Origin: CAZGWE01 sp964529405
GTDB taxonomy: Bacteria > Patescibacteriota > UBA1384 > XYA2-FULL-43-10 > 1-14-0-10-43-13
Reading direction: 5' to 3'
Length of the DNA stretch: 34,176 bases
NCBI GenBank assembly: GCA_964529405.1
Contig: CAZGWE010000011.1
Location: 1-34,176 of the forward strand
Both the position numbers and the translations under genes were made by a program. Within the stretch, counting starts at the first letter, position 1, and every line of letters starts with the position of its first letter. Of this stretch, positions 1 to 7,670 are shown in pieces. The notes under the pieces are model-generated. The model had not been told where the DNA came from, did no database searches, and saw only the letters and a list, made by a program, of their open reading frames with translations.

Positions 1-852
1 GTCCATCTCAACCAAAATCTGATTTAGGGTTTGTTCACGCTCATCATGAGAGCCGCCTAACCCGGCGCCTCGCTGGCGGCCGATAGCATCTAATTCGTCT
101 ATAAAGATTATAGCCGGAGCATTCCTTTTTGCTTTTGTAAACAAATCCCTGACCCGGGAAGCGCCGACACCGACAAACATCTCGACAAACTCGGAAGCAG
201 AAATGGAGAAAAATGGCACGCCAGCTTCACCCGCCACAGCTTTGGCAAGCAGCGTTTTGCCGGTACCCGGAGGACCGACAAGCAGAACGCCCCGGGGTAT
301 CTCCGCTCCCAAATCTCGAAATTTCTTGGGATTCTTGAGAAACTCGACAACTTCAACCAGCTCCTGTTTGGGTTCGACCAGTCCGGCTACGTCATTAAAA
401 GTTGTTTTAGTATTGCCCATCGAAAGCTTTGCCGTTGACTTGCCGAATCCCATTGCTTTGGAATTTGCGCCTTGTGCTTGCCGCATCATAAACCAGATAA
501 AACCGCCGATCAGCAAGATGGGCAAAATATTAAAAACAATGGTGTACCAGGTTGTCGACCGCGAAGTATCCTCGACAATAACTTCGGTTTTGTCCGGCGT
601 GATACCGTAATCACTAAGGCCGACCCCGGTCTCCTTATACGCTTTTACTCGGCTCCCATCCTGCAAAACAGCCGTGACTAAGTTGTCTTTGACATCAACC
701 GATTTGACTTTTCCGTCTTTGACGTCTTGCGCAATTTGGGAGATGGGCACCGATTTAACCGGACTTTTGGAAACAAAATTGCCGGCTAGCAATGACAAAA
801 AAACAAGAATAACCAGGGTGTAAAGAATCGTTTTAACGTAATTTATTTTCAT
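1..852 (-). CDS. ftsH: ATP-dependent zinc metalloprotease FtsH (N-terminal 284 residues, cut by window edge)
   Basis: Membrane-bound AAA+ protease that degrades damaged or unassembled membrane proteins. The gene enters from the window edge, so only the N-terminal part is visible: a first membrane segment (about residues 5-23), an extracytoplasmic domain, a second membrane segment (about 98-121), then the AAA domain with Walker A GPPGTGKT (about residue 190) and Walker B IIFIDE (about 246), followed by GRQRGAGLGG and HDEREQTLNQ. The HExxH protease domain lies outside. The ATG at 852 is preceded by GGAGA at proper spacing; a second ATG 4 bases upstream is out of frame. It follows tilS by 67 bp on the same strand, the common bacterial tilS-ftsH order, so co-transcription is likely. 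Confidence 0.97.
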   Translation of the reverse strand, partial: MKINYVKTILYTLVILVFLSLLAGNFVSKSPVKSVPISQIAQDVKDGKVKSVDVKDNLVTAVLQDGSRVKAYKETGVGLSDYGITPDKTEVIVEDTSRSTTWYTIVFNILPILLIGGFIWFMMRQAQGANSKAMGFGKSTAKLSMGNTKTTFNDVAGLVEPKQELVEVVEFLKNPKKFRDLGAEIPRGVLLVGPPGTGKTLLAKAVAGEAGVPFFSISASEFVEMFVGVGASRVRDLFTKAKRNAPAIIFIDELDAIGRQRGAGLGGSHDEREQTLNQILVEMD

Positions 853-919
853 GCATTCTCCAATGTTTATCTTGATGAAAAACTATTATATCGCGCGACA
901 AGAAACCAGAAAAAGTAAT

Positions 920-1884
920 CTAATTTTCAGATTCTTTCTTGTTTTCCTTGGCTGGAATATTTTTTTCAACCATAATTTTACCACCCTTAAGTTCGACGCG
1001 CAATGAGTGGGGGAGCGGACGATATTTTTTTCCGACGCCTTTGACTAAAAGTTCGATAACTTCATTAAGTTGTTTGTTTGTGACATCGGTCAAACTTGAG
1101 AGGCGCGAAACTGCCAAACGCAGCACGGAACGCTGGATGGAGGGATGAAGTTTGAGCCACCTCCTGTGGTCAAAGATGACCTTGCTTCCATTGCTTTTAA
1201 TTATGATTGACTGGCAGGCTTTTTCTGCCAAACGGTTGATTAAATCATAATCGTATTCAACCGTTTTTGCCGTACTCGTCAGAGTTTCAATAATATTGGG
1301 GTTGATTTTCTTCAATTCAGGCAGGATAATTTCGCGGATAAAATTACGGGTATAGCGGATATCCAGATTTGACCGGTCAACGCGATATTCTAAGCCCCTG
1401 GATTTGATATAATCCATAATTTCATCTCTGGTAACCGAAAGTAGGGGACGGATAAAATTTTCGCGATGAGAGGGGATTCCTTTCAGGCCCCGCAACCCTG
1501 TTCCCCGAATCAAACGCAGTAAAAGCGTTTCAGCCACATCATTGGCATGGTGGGCGATTGCTATCTTCCCTCCCCTATTGCTAATTAAAATTCGCTGAAA
1601 ATAATTATAGCGGGCGTCTCTTGCCTGCTCTTCACTCATGAAGTCGGTCTCTTCGGTTGCCGCGCCAAACATGCATTTTATTTTGTACTGCCGGCACAAT
1701 TCCCTCACAAATCGTTCGTCTCCCTCGCTCTCCTCGCCCCGCAGTTTATGGTTATAGTGGCAGGCNNNNNNNNNNNNNNNNNNNNNNNNNNNNNNNNNNN
1801 NNNNNNNNNNNNNNNNNNNNNNNNNNNNNNNNNNNNNNNNNGTTTAACTTTGCCAAGGAGAGATTTTTGCGAGTGTTTAACCAT
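920..1884 (-). CDS. tilS: tRNA(Ile)-lysidine synthase TilS, interrupted by a sequence gap
   Basis: Converts the wobble cytidine of tRNA-Ile2(CAU) to lysidine so that it reads AUA. After the gap the protein reads ACHYNHKLRGEES, HHANDVAETLLLR and RGLKGIP, the signature blocks of the TilS N-type ATPase domain, followed by the C-terminal domain. Before the gap an ATG at 1884 opens MVKHSQKSLLGKVK, a plausible TilS N-terminus. The SGGxDS PP-loop itself lies in the N run. The frame does not close with 76 N, and about 40 codons would be expected there, so the gap length is an estimate and not evidence of a frameshift. There is no good Shine-Dalgarno before 1884; a terminator-like T run ends directly upstream of this ATG. 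Confidence 0.93.
1766..1841. other. Assembly gap (76 N) inside tilS
   Basis: Run of N between two in-family parts of tilS. The missing part should encode the PP-loop motif of the adenylation site. Confidence 0.99.
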
Positions 1885-1921
1885 AAAAAAACAAAAGCCT
1901 AAAGACCAATAGTCTGGGCTT
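1885..1921 (-). terminator. Intrinsic terminator downstream of tRNA-Met, abutting tilS
   Basis: On the minus strand AAGCC-AGAC pairs with GTCT-GGCTT around a short loop and runs into TTTTGTTTTTTT. It lies downstream of tRNA-Met and ends at the base before the proposed tilS ATG, so it could terminate tRNA transcripts and attenuate tilS. Confidence 0.75.
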
Positions 1922-2003
1922 CGGTATTCCGCACTTTTAGAGAATCTGGTAGGATGCTCGGCGTCACAATTACCACGCTTGGAGCGGCGTAATACTCAAG
2001 GCA

Positions 2004-2080
2004 TGGTAGCAGGGGTGGGACTCGAACCCACGATCTTAGGTTTATGAATCCTATGCTCTAACCAGCTGAGCTACCCTGCC
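2004..2080 (-). tRNA. tRNA-Met(CAU), elongator
   Basis: A 77-nt cloverleaf with acceptor GGCAGGG/CCCTGCT, D-arm GCTCAGCTGGTTAGAGC, anticodon loop TTCATAA (CAU), T-arm GTGGGTTCGAGTCCCAC and encoded CCA. The closing pair of the anticodon stem (31-39) is an A-A mismatch. Elongator Met is preferred over Ile2 because a much better Ile2 candidate lies at 7532-7607; the other CAU tRNA at 2236 has initiator features. Confidence 0.9.
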
Positions 2081-2092
2081 GCATGATAACAA

Positions 2093-2218
2093 AAATCCGA
2101 AATTCGAAATCCTAAACCCGAAACAACATTCCAAATCCAAATATCAAATTTCAAGGCTTGAATTTATGATTTTGGTATTCAAATTTGTTTAGGATTTCGA
2201 TATTCGAATTTCGGATTT
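2093..2218. repeat. Long inverted-repeat (hairpin) element between two tRNA genes
   Basis: The left arm at 2093-2117 (AAATCCGAAATTCGAA then ATCCTAAAC) is matched in reverse complement by 2187-2218, identical apart from a 7-base insertion in the right arm. The AT-rich interior also pairs partly with itself (CAAATTTCAAG against TTGAATTT). It fills the spacer between tRNA-fMet and tRNA-Met and resembles a small palindromic intergenic repeat. Confidence 0.75.
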
Positions 2219-2235
2219 ACAAAAATGATATTTTT

Positions 2236-2312
<77 letters not shown>

Positions 2313-2378
2313 CCGAATAGTGTTAGCCGTAACATCCGGGCAATGGTCAGCGGCAGATAAATCCTGCAAGGTTATACT

Positions 2379-2407
2379 ATAATAAACAAAACAGAGGCCA
2401 CCACCAA
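2379..2407 (-). promoter_or_regulatory. Sigma70-type promoter for tRNA-fMet
   Basis: Minus strand TTGGTG (2407-2402), 17-bp spacer, TATTAT (2384-2379), about 65 bp upstream of the tRNA. Confidence 0.6.
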
Positions 2408-2490
2408 CTTCTTGGTGATTGCAAGAACCGGCATCCTATCTCCCTGCCTGGCTGTTCCCCGTCTGCCGTGATTTTCACCTTTTCTGTTAT

Positions 2491-2519
2491 ATACTAGCAA
2501 AGAAGAGCGGCAAATGCAA
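2491..2519 (-). promoter_or_regulatory. Second upstream promoter for the tRNA leader
   Basis: Minus strand TTGCAT (2519-2514), 17-bp spacer, TAGTAT (2496-2491). Transcripts from here would carry about 170 nt of leader before tRNA-fMet, including a CACCAA-GAAG-TTGGTG hairpin near 2400-2420. I do not recognise a known RNA family in it. Confidence 0.45.
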
Positions 2520-2536
2520 GGGTTCAAAATCCCCCT

Positions 2537-2950
2537 TTAGTCAAAAAAGTACGACCACCAAAGACGATAATTAGGAGTTTTAATTCTTATTTCGCCCGCG
2601 TTCTCCTCTTCAACATTTTCGCCTTTAATTATATCGTAGGGCATACTCAAAACGCTTTCGCCGGGCGCTTTGTAGCCCAACTTCTCTCTGGCTTCCTTTT
2701 CGCGATATGATTTGGTTTGAAAATAATTTATCTGGTTGCGTATAAACAATAAATCTTCTTCCGCCAGGTTGATCTCCGTTTCTTCGCGGCTGATTTCCTT
2801 ATTTGATTGATAGTTAACATAAGTAGTTTTGCCGACGATATACAGGAAGTAAAGTATAAAGATAAAAATAACAAAACTGCCCAGGGTCATAGGCAAATAT
2901 ATTTCAATAAATTCCTTAATTTTTTTTATCGGATTGGTTTTGCGTACCAT
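2537..2950 (-). CDS. FtsB/DivIC-like septum formation protein
   Basis: 137 residues. A single membrane segment (about residues 20-45, with GSFVIFIFILYFLYIVG) is followed by a heptad-like coiled coil (NKEISREETEINLAEEDL) and the block KEAREKLGYKAPGE, typical of FtsB/DivIC division proteins; these bridge FtsQ and FtsL at the septum. ATG at 2950 is chosen because it places a short basic N-terminus before the membrane segment. There is no strong Shine-Dalgarno; an in-frame GTG at 3001 would add a second hydrophobic stretch. An extended -10 element lies upstream. The gene follows the 1011-aa surface protein gene on the same strand. Confidence 0.75.
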   Translation of the reverse strand: MVRKTNPIKKIKEFIEIYLPMTLGSFVIFIFILYFLYIVGKTTYVNYQSNKEISREETEINLAEEDLLFIRNQINYFQTKSYREKEAREKLGYKAPGESVLSMPYDIIKGENVEEENAGEIRIKTPNYRLWWSYFFD

Positions 2951-3049
2951 AAACAGGTCAAGCGCTAAAAAGTTAGCAATGACGATAATTAAAAATAACA
3001 CTCCCTGACGATCGTTTTTTCTATCTTGAGCCGGGCCGTACCTGTCACA

Positions 3050-3094
3050 ATTATAACACAAAGAATCCCTCCCTGGACACAGGAGAGATTCTTT
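3050..3094 (-). terminator. Terminator of the surface-protein gene overlapping an extended -10 promoter
   Basis: Minus strand AAAGAATC and GGGATTCTTT form a long hairpin (3060-3094) just after the surface-protein stop. Its 3' flank contains TGTTATAAT (3058-3050), an extended -10 element likely to start the FtsB-like transcript near 3042. Confidence 0.6.
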
Positions 3095-3116
3095 CTTAGT
3101 CGTCAAGATCGAGCTG

Positions 3117-6100
3117 CTACCAGCGTTTGGCTTTTTTCCTGCCTGATGCTTTTTTTGATTCTGTTTTTCTGGAGGAGATTGCCTTGGTTTCAATTTCTGC
3201 CCTGACGGGAGCAACCGCGCTCTCCAGTTCCTCCTCCCCGCTAAACCAGTAGAAATAGGCGCCAGTGGCAGCCCCAGTCAGGATGATCAAAACAAACAAA
3301 ACAATCCATGGCGTCCAGTTTATCTTTTCTTCTGCCGTTTTTTCTTCATCGCCCTTAATAACGCCATTTTCGTCAGGATTGGGCTCGGATTTCGGTTCTT
3401 CTGCTTTTGGCTCTTCCGCATTTGCCACCGGCGCTTTAGCTTCAGCTTTTGCCGGTCCGGCCGTAACTTCCGGCTTGCTTTCTTTCGGCGTGCTTACGAC
3501 CGCCTGTGCCGCTGCCTGCGCAAAATCAACTACCACGGGTGCGCTCGAAACATAAACGGAACCGCTATAGACTCTGATATAAATTTCATACTTACCGTCG
3601 GCAGAAACCTTAATCCGTTGGCTGTAAACTTTGCCGAAATCATTGCCAAGGACAGGAATTGTCGTTAGGTCGCTGCCCACACCGTTAACAAAGATCTGGT
3701 ATTTTTCAACCGCCCCGCCGCTGCCGTTCCATTCTACCTTAATTATTCTTTCAGAATTATCTTTAACGGCTGTAGCCGTAATTGTCGGTGCAACCAAGCC
3801 GGCAACGGTCGCAAAGTAAGAAGCTTTGTTTGTCTGGAACGAACAAAGACCGCCGGTGACCAAACATGTCCCCGGAGAAACAATACCGGCATTGGTCCAA
3901 CTGCTGCCGTTAACAGAGCGTAACACCGAGAGAAGTTTGCCGTTTGAGCCCTCGCCAACGTAAAGATTAATAGTGATGGCGGGATTAAAGGTCACCTCGA
4001 CGCCGCTTATTCCCCACTGTAAAAGACCGGCTGCCACAAGATTATCCGGCAAGCCGGAAACCAAGCTTGCTTGGGACGCTAAACCGCTTATTGAGGCCGC
4101 ATCAAAGTTTAATCCGTCACTGCGGGTAATTCTTGTGCTCTGCGGCAGCTGCACGCTGCTCACTCCCCCGCCGGTTGGGATATTGATTTGCAACTGTTCG
4201 TTAACCGTTACTCCGGGCGTGGCAGCTCTATCATTTCCGTCAGCCGCCAAAGTGCCGACCTGAAATAAGTTTGGCAGAGTGCCGGCATCGGAAATCATAC
4301 TGCTCAATTGAGTCTTGGCCGGATCGGTATAAAAAGGCCTGAAAACAACATTATCGCCCACAATTTTATCGCCATTGCCAAGCGGATTGGCCGTAGCGGT
4401 CGGACCGCTTAACGAGCCCCAATAATTCATGGCCGCCGTAACAGTAGCCGCAGACGAAGCATTAATGCCGGCCAGACTATTGCCGACAATCCCTGACTGG
4501 CTTATTGACAGATTGCCGCCGTTAACCTTCACAGCCGTAGCCGATCCGGTTAGTTTTAAACCTGAAATATTAACATTGCCGCCATCCACCGTAATAGTGC
4601 TACCAGAAGTCAGGCTGTTTTTTACCACCGTATCTAATCCGGCACCGCTGACGGCCATGTCGCGATTGATTACCACAGCTTCATCAAACAAACCGGCAGA
4701 AACATTAACCGTGCCACCCACCTTGACCACAGAAACCCCGTCTTGAATTTTACCAAATGCATTATAGCCGAAAATGTAACCGCCGGTGTTCCCGTCGGAA
4801 TAAGCGGGGTTGACAAACACGACAGCCGGAACCACGTTGCTTAAGACTGTTTTAACCGCATCAATATAATACGGTTCAAAGACCACGGCAGCCGTTCCGG
4901 TTAACTTGGCTTGAATTGCCGCTTTATCAGCCGTACCCCACCAGTTATTAGCTGCAGCGGCACCCGGCAGGCCGGAATTGGCAACTGCAACCGGGGAACC
5001 GGTCAGGCTGTTATTATTTATCCGGTGGCTAGTGCCGCCGGTTATCGCGATAGCAGTCGCAAAGTCCTGAATTGAAGAATCGCTCAAAGTAACAGAACCG
5101 GACTCCAGAGACAAACCGGTACCCGATGCGTTACCCTTAATGGCCAGACTGCGTAAAACAACTCTCGGGCCGATACCGGAAACCGATATAGTCTTAGCGC
5201 TGCCGCTGGCATTAATAACCGCTCCGGCAGCACCGGCCAAAGTCAGGCTCTTGGTGATATTGATACCACCATCGTAACTGCCGCTGCCCAGATTGATCAG
5301 ACCGCCGGTAGAAATCAAATCAATTGCGTCGCCCAGCCTCGCTCCGGCGTTAACGTTGGCAACACTTGTAGTAATATTACTGGAACCGTTGAGATTGGCA
5401 CCGGAGTTTAAAGTGATGCTCGTCACGCTGGGATTATTCATACCGGTAATTGTGATCTGCTTTGCAATAGTCAAATCCTCATTATGATTGCCCGAGAAAA
5501 CAGTAATGTTGTCACCGGCAGTAGCAGCATCAATAGCCATTTGAATCCGCGGGTAACTCTTATGGCTCAAGGTCAATTCAGCCGCGTTGTTGGCCGGCTT
5601 GCCAAAATCACCGGCGCCATAAGTATAAACACTTTCATTGGCCCAGTTTACCCCGTCATAGTATCTGGAGCGGCCGTCAACTATGTCCGATCCCAAATAG
5701 TTAACCGAATCTATAACTGTATTATTCTTATCAAAAAGTTCAACCGTATGGCTGCCGCTAACTTTTGACAGGCTGATATTAGCACTACAGTTCAGATTGA
5801 TTCCGCCGTTCGAACCGATATCGGCATTAGTGCCAATGGTCACATAGCGCTTGGAAACGGCGATACAACTGCCAGCAAGAGGAACGGCACTGGCATCAAT
5901 ACCGATGTGCCAATTGGCCAGGTCGAAATTTTTGGCTGATTTATTGTAAAATTCAATCCAAACACCATCCTGCGCGGTTGCCGTTTTCGTCGGATAAACC
6001 ATAAACTGCGTTAAGTTAACATCCCCCAAACCGGCCGTTTCTTCGGCTGCTTTGGCCTGGTTGGCGCTAAAAAATCCCGCCATAATCCAAGTCGGCAAAA

Positions 6101-6152
6101 GCAGCACGATCGCCAGGTTCCAAATGAGAGCTTTCCTTAGAAATAGCCTCAT
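3117..6152 (-). CDS. Large membrane-anchored surface protein: lamin-tail domain plus beta-helix
   Basis: 1011 residues. A signal peptide (residues 1-35, ending NQAKA) is followed by a lamin-tail-like domain (VWIEFYNKSAKNFDLANW), then a long right-handed parallel beta-helix region (about 200-620) rich in N, G, S and T with repeated ITVSG/ISGLKL-type rungs and two NWWG/NYWG turns. Near 770-860 lies an Ig/fibronectin-like domain, then a Pro/Glu/Lys/Ala-rich stalk, one membrane helix (WIVLFVLIILTGAATGAYF) and a basic cytoplasmic tail ending KKAKRW. The ATG at 6152 is chosen for AAAGGAG seven bases upstream; an upstream ATG lacks one. It is probably an adhesin or cell-envelope scaffold. The ligand cannot be told. 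Confidence 0.85.
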   Translation of the reverse strand: MRLFLRKALIWNLAIVLLLPTWIMAGFFSANQAKAAEETAGLGDVNLTQFMVYPTKTATAQDGVWIEFYNKSAKNFDLANWHIGIDASAVPLAGSCIAVSKRYVTIGTNADIGSNGGINLNCSANISLSKVSGSHTVELFDKNNTVIDSVNYLGSDIVDGRSRYYDGVNWANESVYTYGAGDFGKPANNAAELTLSHKSYPRIQMAIDAATAGDNITVFSGNHNEDLTIAKQITITGMNNPSVTSITLNSGANLNGSSNITTSVANVNAGARLGDAIDLISTGGLINLGSGSYDGGINITKSLTLAGAAGAVINASGSAKTISVSGIGPRVVLRSLAIKGNASGTGLSLESGSVTLSDSSIQDFATAIAITGGTSHRINNNSLTGSPVAVANSGLPGAAAANNWWGTADKAAIQAKLTGTAAVVFEPYYIDAVKTVLSNVVPAVVFVNPAYSDGNTGGYIFGYNAFGKIQDGVSVVKVGGTVNVSAGLFDEAVVINRDMAVSGAGLDTVVKNSLTSGSTITVDGGNVNISGLKLTGSATAVKVNGGNLSISQSGIVGNSLAGINASSAATVTAAMNYWGSLSGPTATANPLGNGDKIVGDNVVFRPFYTDPAKTQLSSMISDAGTLPNLFQVGTLAADGNDRAATPGVTVNEQLQINIPTGGGVSSVQLPQSTRITRSDGLNFDAASISGLASQASLVSGLPDNLVAAGLLQWGISGVEVTFNPAITINLYVGEGSNGKLLSVLRSVNGSSWTNAGIVSPGTCLVTGGLCSFQTNKASYFATVAGLVAPTITATAVKDNSERIIKVEWNGSGGAVEKYQIFVNGVGSDLTTIPVLGNDFGKVYSQRIKVSADGKYEIYIRVYSGSVYVSSAPVVVDFAQAAAQAVVSTPKESKPEVTAGPAKAEAKAPVANAEEPKAEEPKSEPNPDENGVIKGDEEKTAEEKINWTPWIVLFVLIILTGAATGAYFYWFSGEEELESAVAPVRAEIETKAISSRKTESKKASGRKKAKRW

Positions 6153-6791
6153 AAGCAACTCCTTTGCTATAAACTTAATAATATTCTTCAAAAAAGTCGG
6201 AATAGCTCTATGCTCCTTTACTCGTATTGATTATCTGGCTTTCCTTTTGGATGAGAACAAATGAACCTTTTCGTCACGGCTAATCGAGAAAAATTGTCCT
6301 TCTAGCGAAGATAACAAAATCTCCTCTCAAAGAGTCAGAAAAACAAGTACAAACAAAAATGCTTGCTGCCCCTCTGGCAAGAAACTTTTTAATTTAACCC
6401 TTTTCTACAATTCTGGCTGCAGGCAATTATTTTTGCGGCGAATAGACGCGGAAAAATTCTAAATTACCAAGCAACCACCCGCTTCAAAACGGTCAATCCC
6501 AAACCCGTTTGGGCTTAAGAGCACTTAATTGCCAATCCCATAGCTCATATGGCAGATAATCTCATACCTTTTCATACTTTTTTGCCATAGGATTTTGCTT
6601 CACGAGACCAAGTTTACTATGCCCCGGGAATCAATGTCAATGGCATATGTTTGTTTGTCCAGGGCTCGATAATAATAGTTATCCACAGCATAGTGTTCAG
6701 CCCCTTGCGGCTAATTTGAATTGGGTGTAATTGTCAAATATTTCATACTTATTCATACATAAATAATCCCGGGAGTCGGAGTTATTTAAAT
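6153..6791. other. Gene-free region with possible regulatory motifs
   Basis: No convincing gene in 640 bp. Visible elements: a perfect TTATCCACA 9-mer (6679-6687), two phased TTCATAC pairs (6561-6580 and 6742-6761), a palindrome CCCAAACCCGTTTGGG (6498-6513), a small GC hairpin near 6371-6392, and a TTGACA on the minus strand near 6728-6733. It lies upstream of the large surface-protein gene and downstream of the CAP gene. Confidence 0.5.
6742..6761. promoter_or_regulatory. Phased TTCATAC direct repeat
   Basis: TTCATACTTA followed directly by TTCATACATA: two copies at a 10-bp period (one helical turn). A related pair, CTCATACCTT-TTCATACTTT, is at 6561-6580. Read on the minus strand it lies just upstream of a TTGACA, the position of an activator site. 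Confidence 0.4.
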
Positions 6792-7373
6792 TTAGTACAG
6801 CGGTATTAACCTTTTGATACTTTCCAGCGCCTTAATGAACACTGACTTACGTTTACCGAACATGTTGGTAATCATAACCGTGGTATGAGCTTGGCCGTTT
6901 TCAATATAAGTTCCCCTGACAACCCCTAAACCGGTTTCTTCGTATTCGGGATTTAAGATATTGTCCCTATGGGCTGGCGAGTTCATCCATGTTTTGACTG
7001 CTCCCTCCGAAGTCTGAAAATCCATGGCCAGATTTTCTCCGGCGTAAGCGTAATCATAACCGGCGATTGCCATAAAATCCCAAGGTGTGCGGCCGTTATA
7101 ATAGTGCTCGAAATAATTCCGGTTGACCATATCTTTCGATTTAAGAGTGGCTGCTCTTTTCAAATCGGCATTAATTTTTAATTCGGACAGGTTTCTTTCC
7201 CTTCTTTCTCGATTTATGATCTCAAAAAGATTACTTTCATTAATTTCAGAAGCATAAGCGGATGAAATGGGCGATAAGACAAGAAAAATTATCGGCAGAA
7301 CAAGCACCGCCCTGATTTTTAATCTTAAATTTTGCTGTTTGTAATTAGCCATATCCTTGTGTGATCTTTTCAT
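6792..7373 (-). CDS. Secreted CAP-domain (SCP/PR-1-like) protein
   Basis: 193 residues. A basic N-terminus and hydrophobic signal segment (about 20-42, ending SSAYA) are followed by a compact CAP domain: INRERRERNLSELKIN, then LKRAATLKSKDMVNRNYFEH, GENLAM, VKTWMNSPAHRDNIL and YEETGLGVV, the family order with the two histidines (FEH, AHR) and glutamates of the cavity. Bacterial CAP proteins are extracellular and of mostly unknown substrate. A TTGACA-N17-TAAAAT promoter puts the transcript start about 14 bases before the ATG at 7373, so that start is used; an ATG seven codons in (7352) has AAGGA close by and is the alternative. Confidence 0.88.
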   Translation of the reverse strand: MKRSHKDMANYKQQNLRLKIRAVLVLPIIFLVLSPISSAYASEINESNLFEIINRERRERNLSELKINADLKRAATLKSKDMVNRNYFEHYYNGRTPWDFMAIAGYDYAYAGENLAMDFQTSEGAVKTWMNSPAHRDNILNPEYEETGLGVVRGTYIENGQAHTTVMITNMFGKRKSVFIKALESIKRLIPLY

Positions 7374-7393
7374 ACAATTAAAGAAATTAGACT

Positions 7394-7422
7394 ATTTTAT
7401 CACTTATACCACAATCTGTCAA
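7394..7422 (-). promoter_or_regulatory. Strong sigma70-type promoter of the CAP gene
   Basis: Minus strand TTGACA (7422-7417), exactly 17 bp, TAAAAT (7399-7394). Confidence 0.8.
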
Positions 7423-7444
7423 TGAGCGGTCAGTTTGCTGCCTG

Positions 7445-7473
7445 TTGCCTTTGAAATAATAAATTGTTATAAT
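7445..7473 (+). promoter_or_regulatory. Promoter upstream of tRNA-Ile2
   Basis: TTGCCT, 17-bp spacer, consensus TATAAT (7468-7473). Predicted start near 7480. Confidence 0.75.
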
Positions 7474-7483
7474 TGTAACGATA

Positions 7484-7516
7484 AAAAACACTCAGATTGC
7501 TTAAATGAGTGTTTTT
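7484..7516. terminator. Perfect 11-bp hairpin with T run between promoter and tRNA-Ile2
   Basis: AAAAACACTCA (7484-7494) and TGAGTGTTTTT (7506-7516) pair perfectly around an 11-base loop, giving a terminator-like structure in both directions. It sits between the TATAAT promoter and the tRNA it should serve, so it would act as an attenuator or release a short leader RNA of about 37 nt. Confidence 0.7.
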
Positions 7517-7531
7517 AGGACATTGAAATGT

Positions 7532-7607
7532 GGGCCCGTAACTCAGCGGTTAGAGTCGCCGGCTCATAACCGGTTTGTCGCTGGTTCGAATCCAGCCGGG
7601 CCCACCA
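7532..7607 (+). tRNA. tRNA-Ile2(CAU), substrate of TilS
   Basis: A 76-nt cloverleaf: acceptor GGGCCCG/CGGGCCC, D-arm with CTCAGCGGTTAGAG, anticodon loop CTCATAA, T-arm GCTGGTTCGAATCCAGC, encoded CCA. The anticodon is CAU, but the variable region and T-arm (TTTGTCGCTGG) resemble bacterial tRNA-Ile2 rather than Met, and the other two CAU tRNAs here fit Met and fMet. TilS would modify C34 to lysidine so it reads AUA. A CCGAAAGCTTTCGG palindrome follows at about 7609-7622. Confidence 0.85.
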
Positions 7608-7670
7608 CCCGAAAGCTTTCGGATAAGTTGGGATTTAGATATCTGGATTTAGAATTTTCTTTGGAGGGTT

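Noticed and set aside
1766..1841. Frameshift in tilS, the ZIP gene and the surface gene
   Set aside because: Each frame break coincides with an N run of estimated length, so no mutation is implied.
2385..2490. SRP, 6S or RNase P RNA in the tRNA leader
   Set aside because: None of the conserved motifs (such as the SRP GGAAG loop and AGCAGCC) is present; only simple hairpins are seen.
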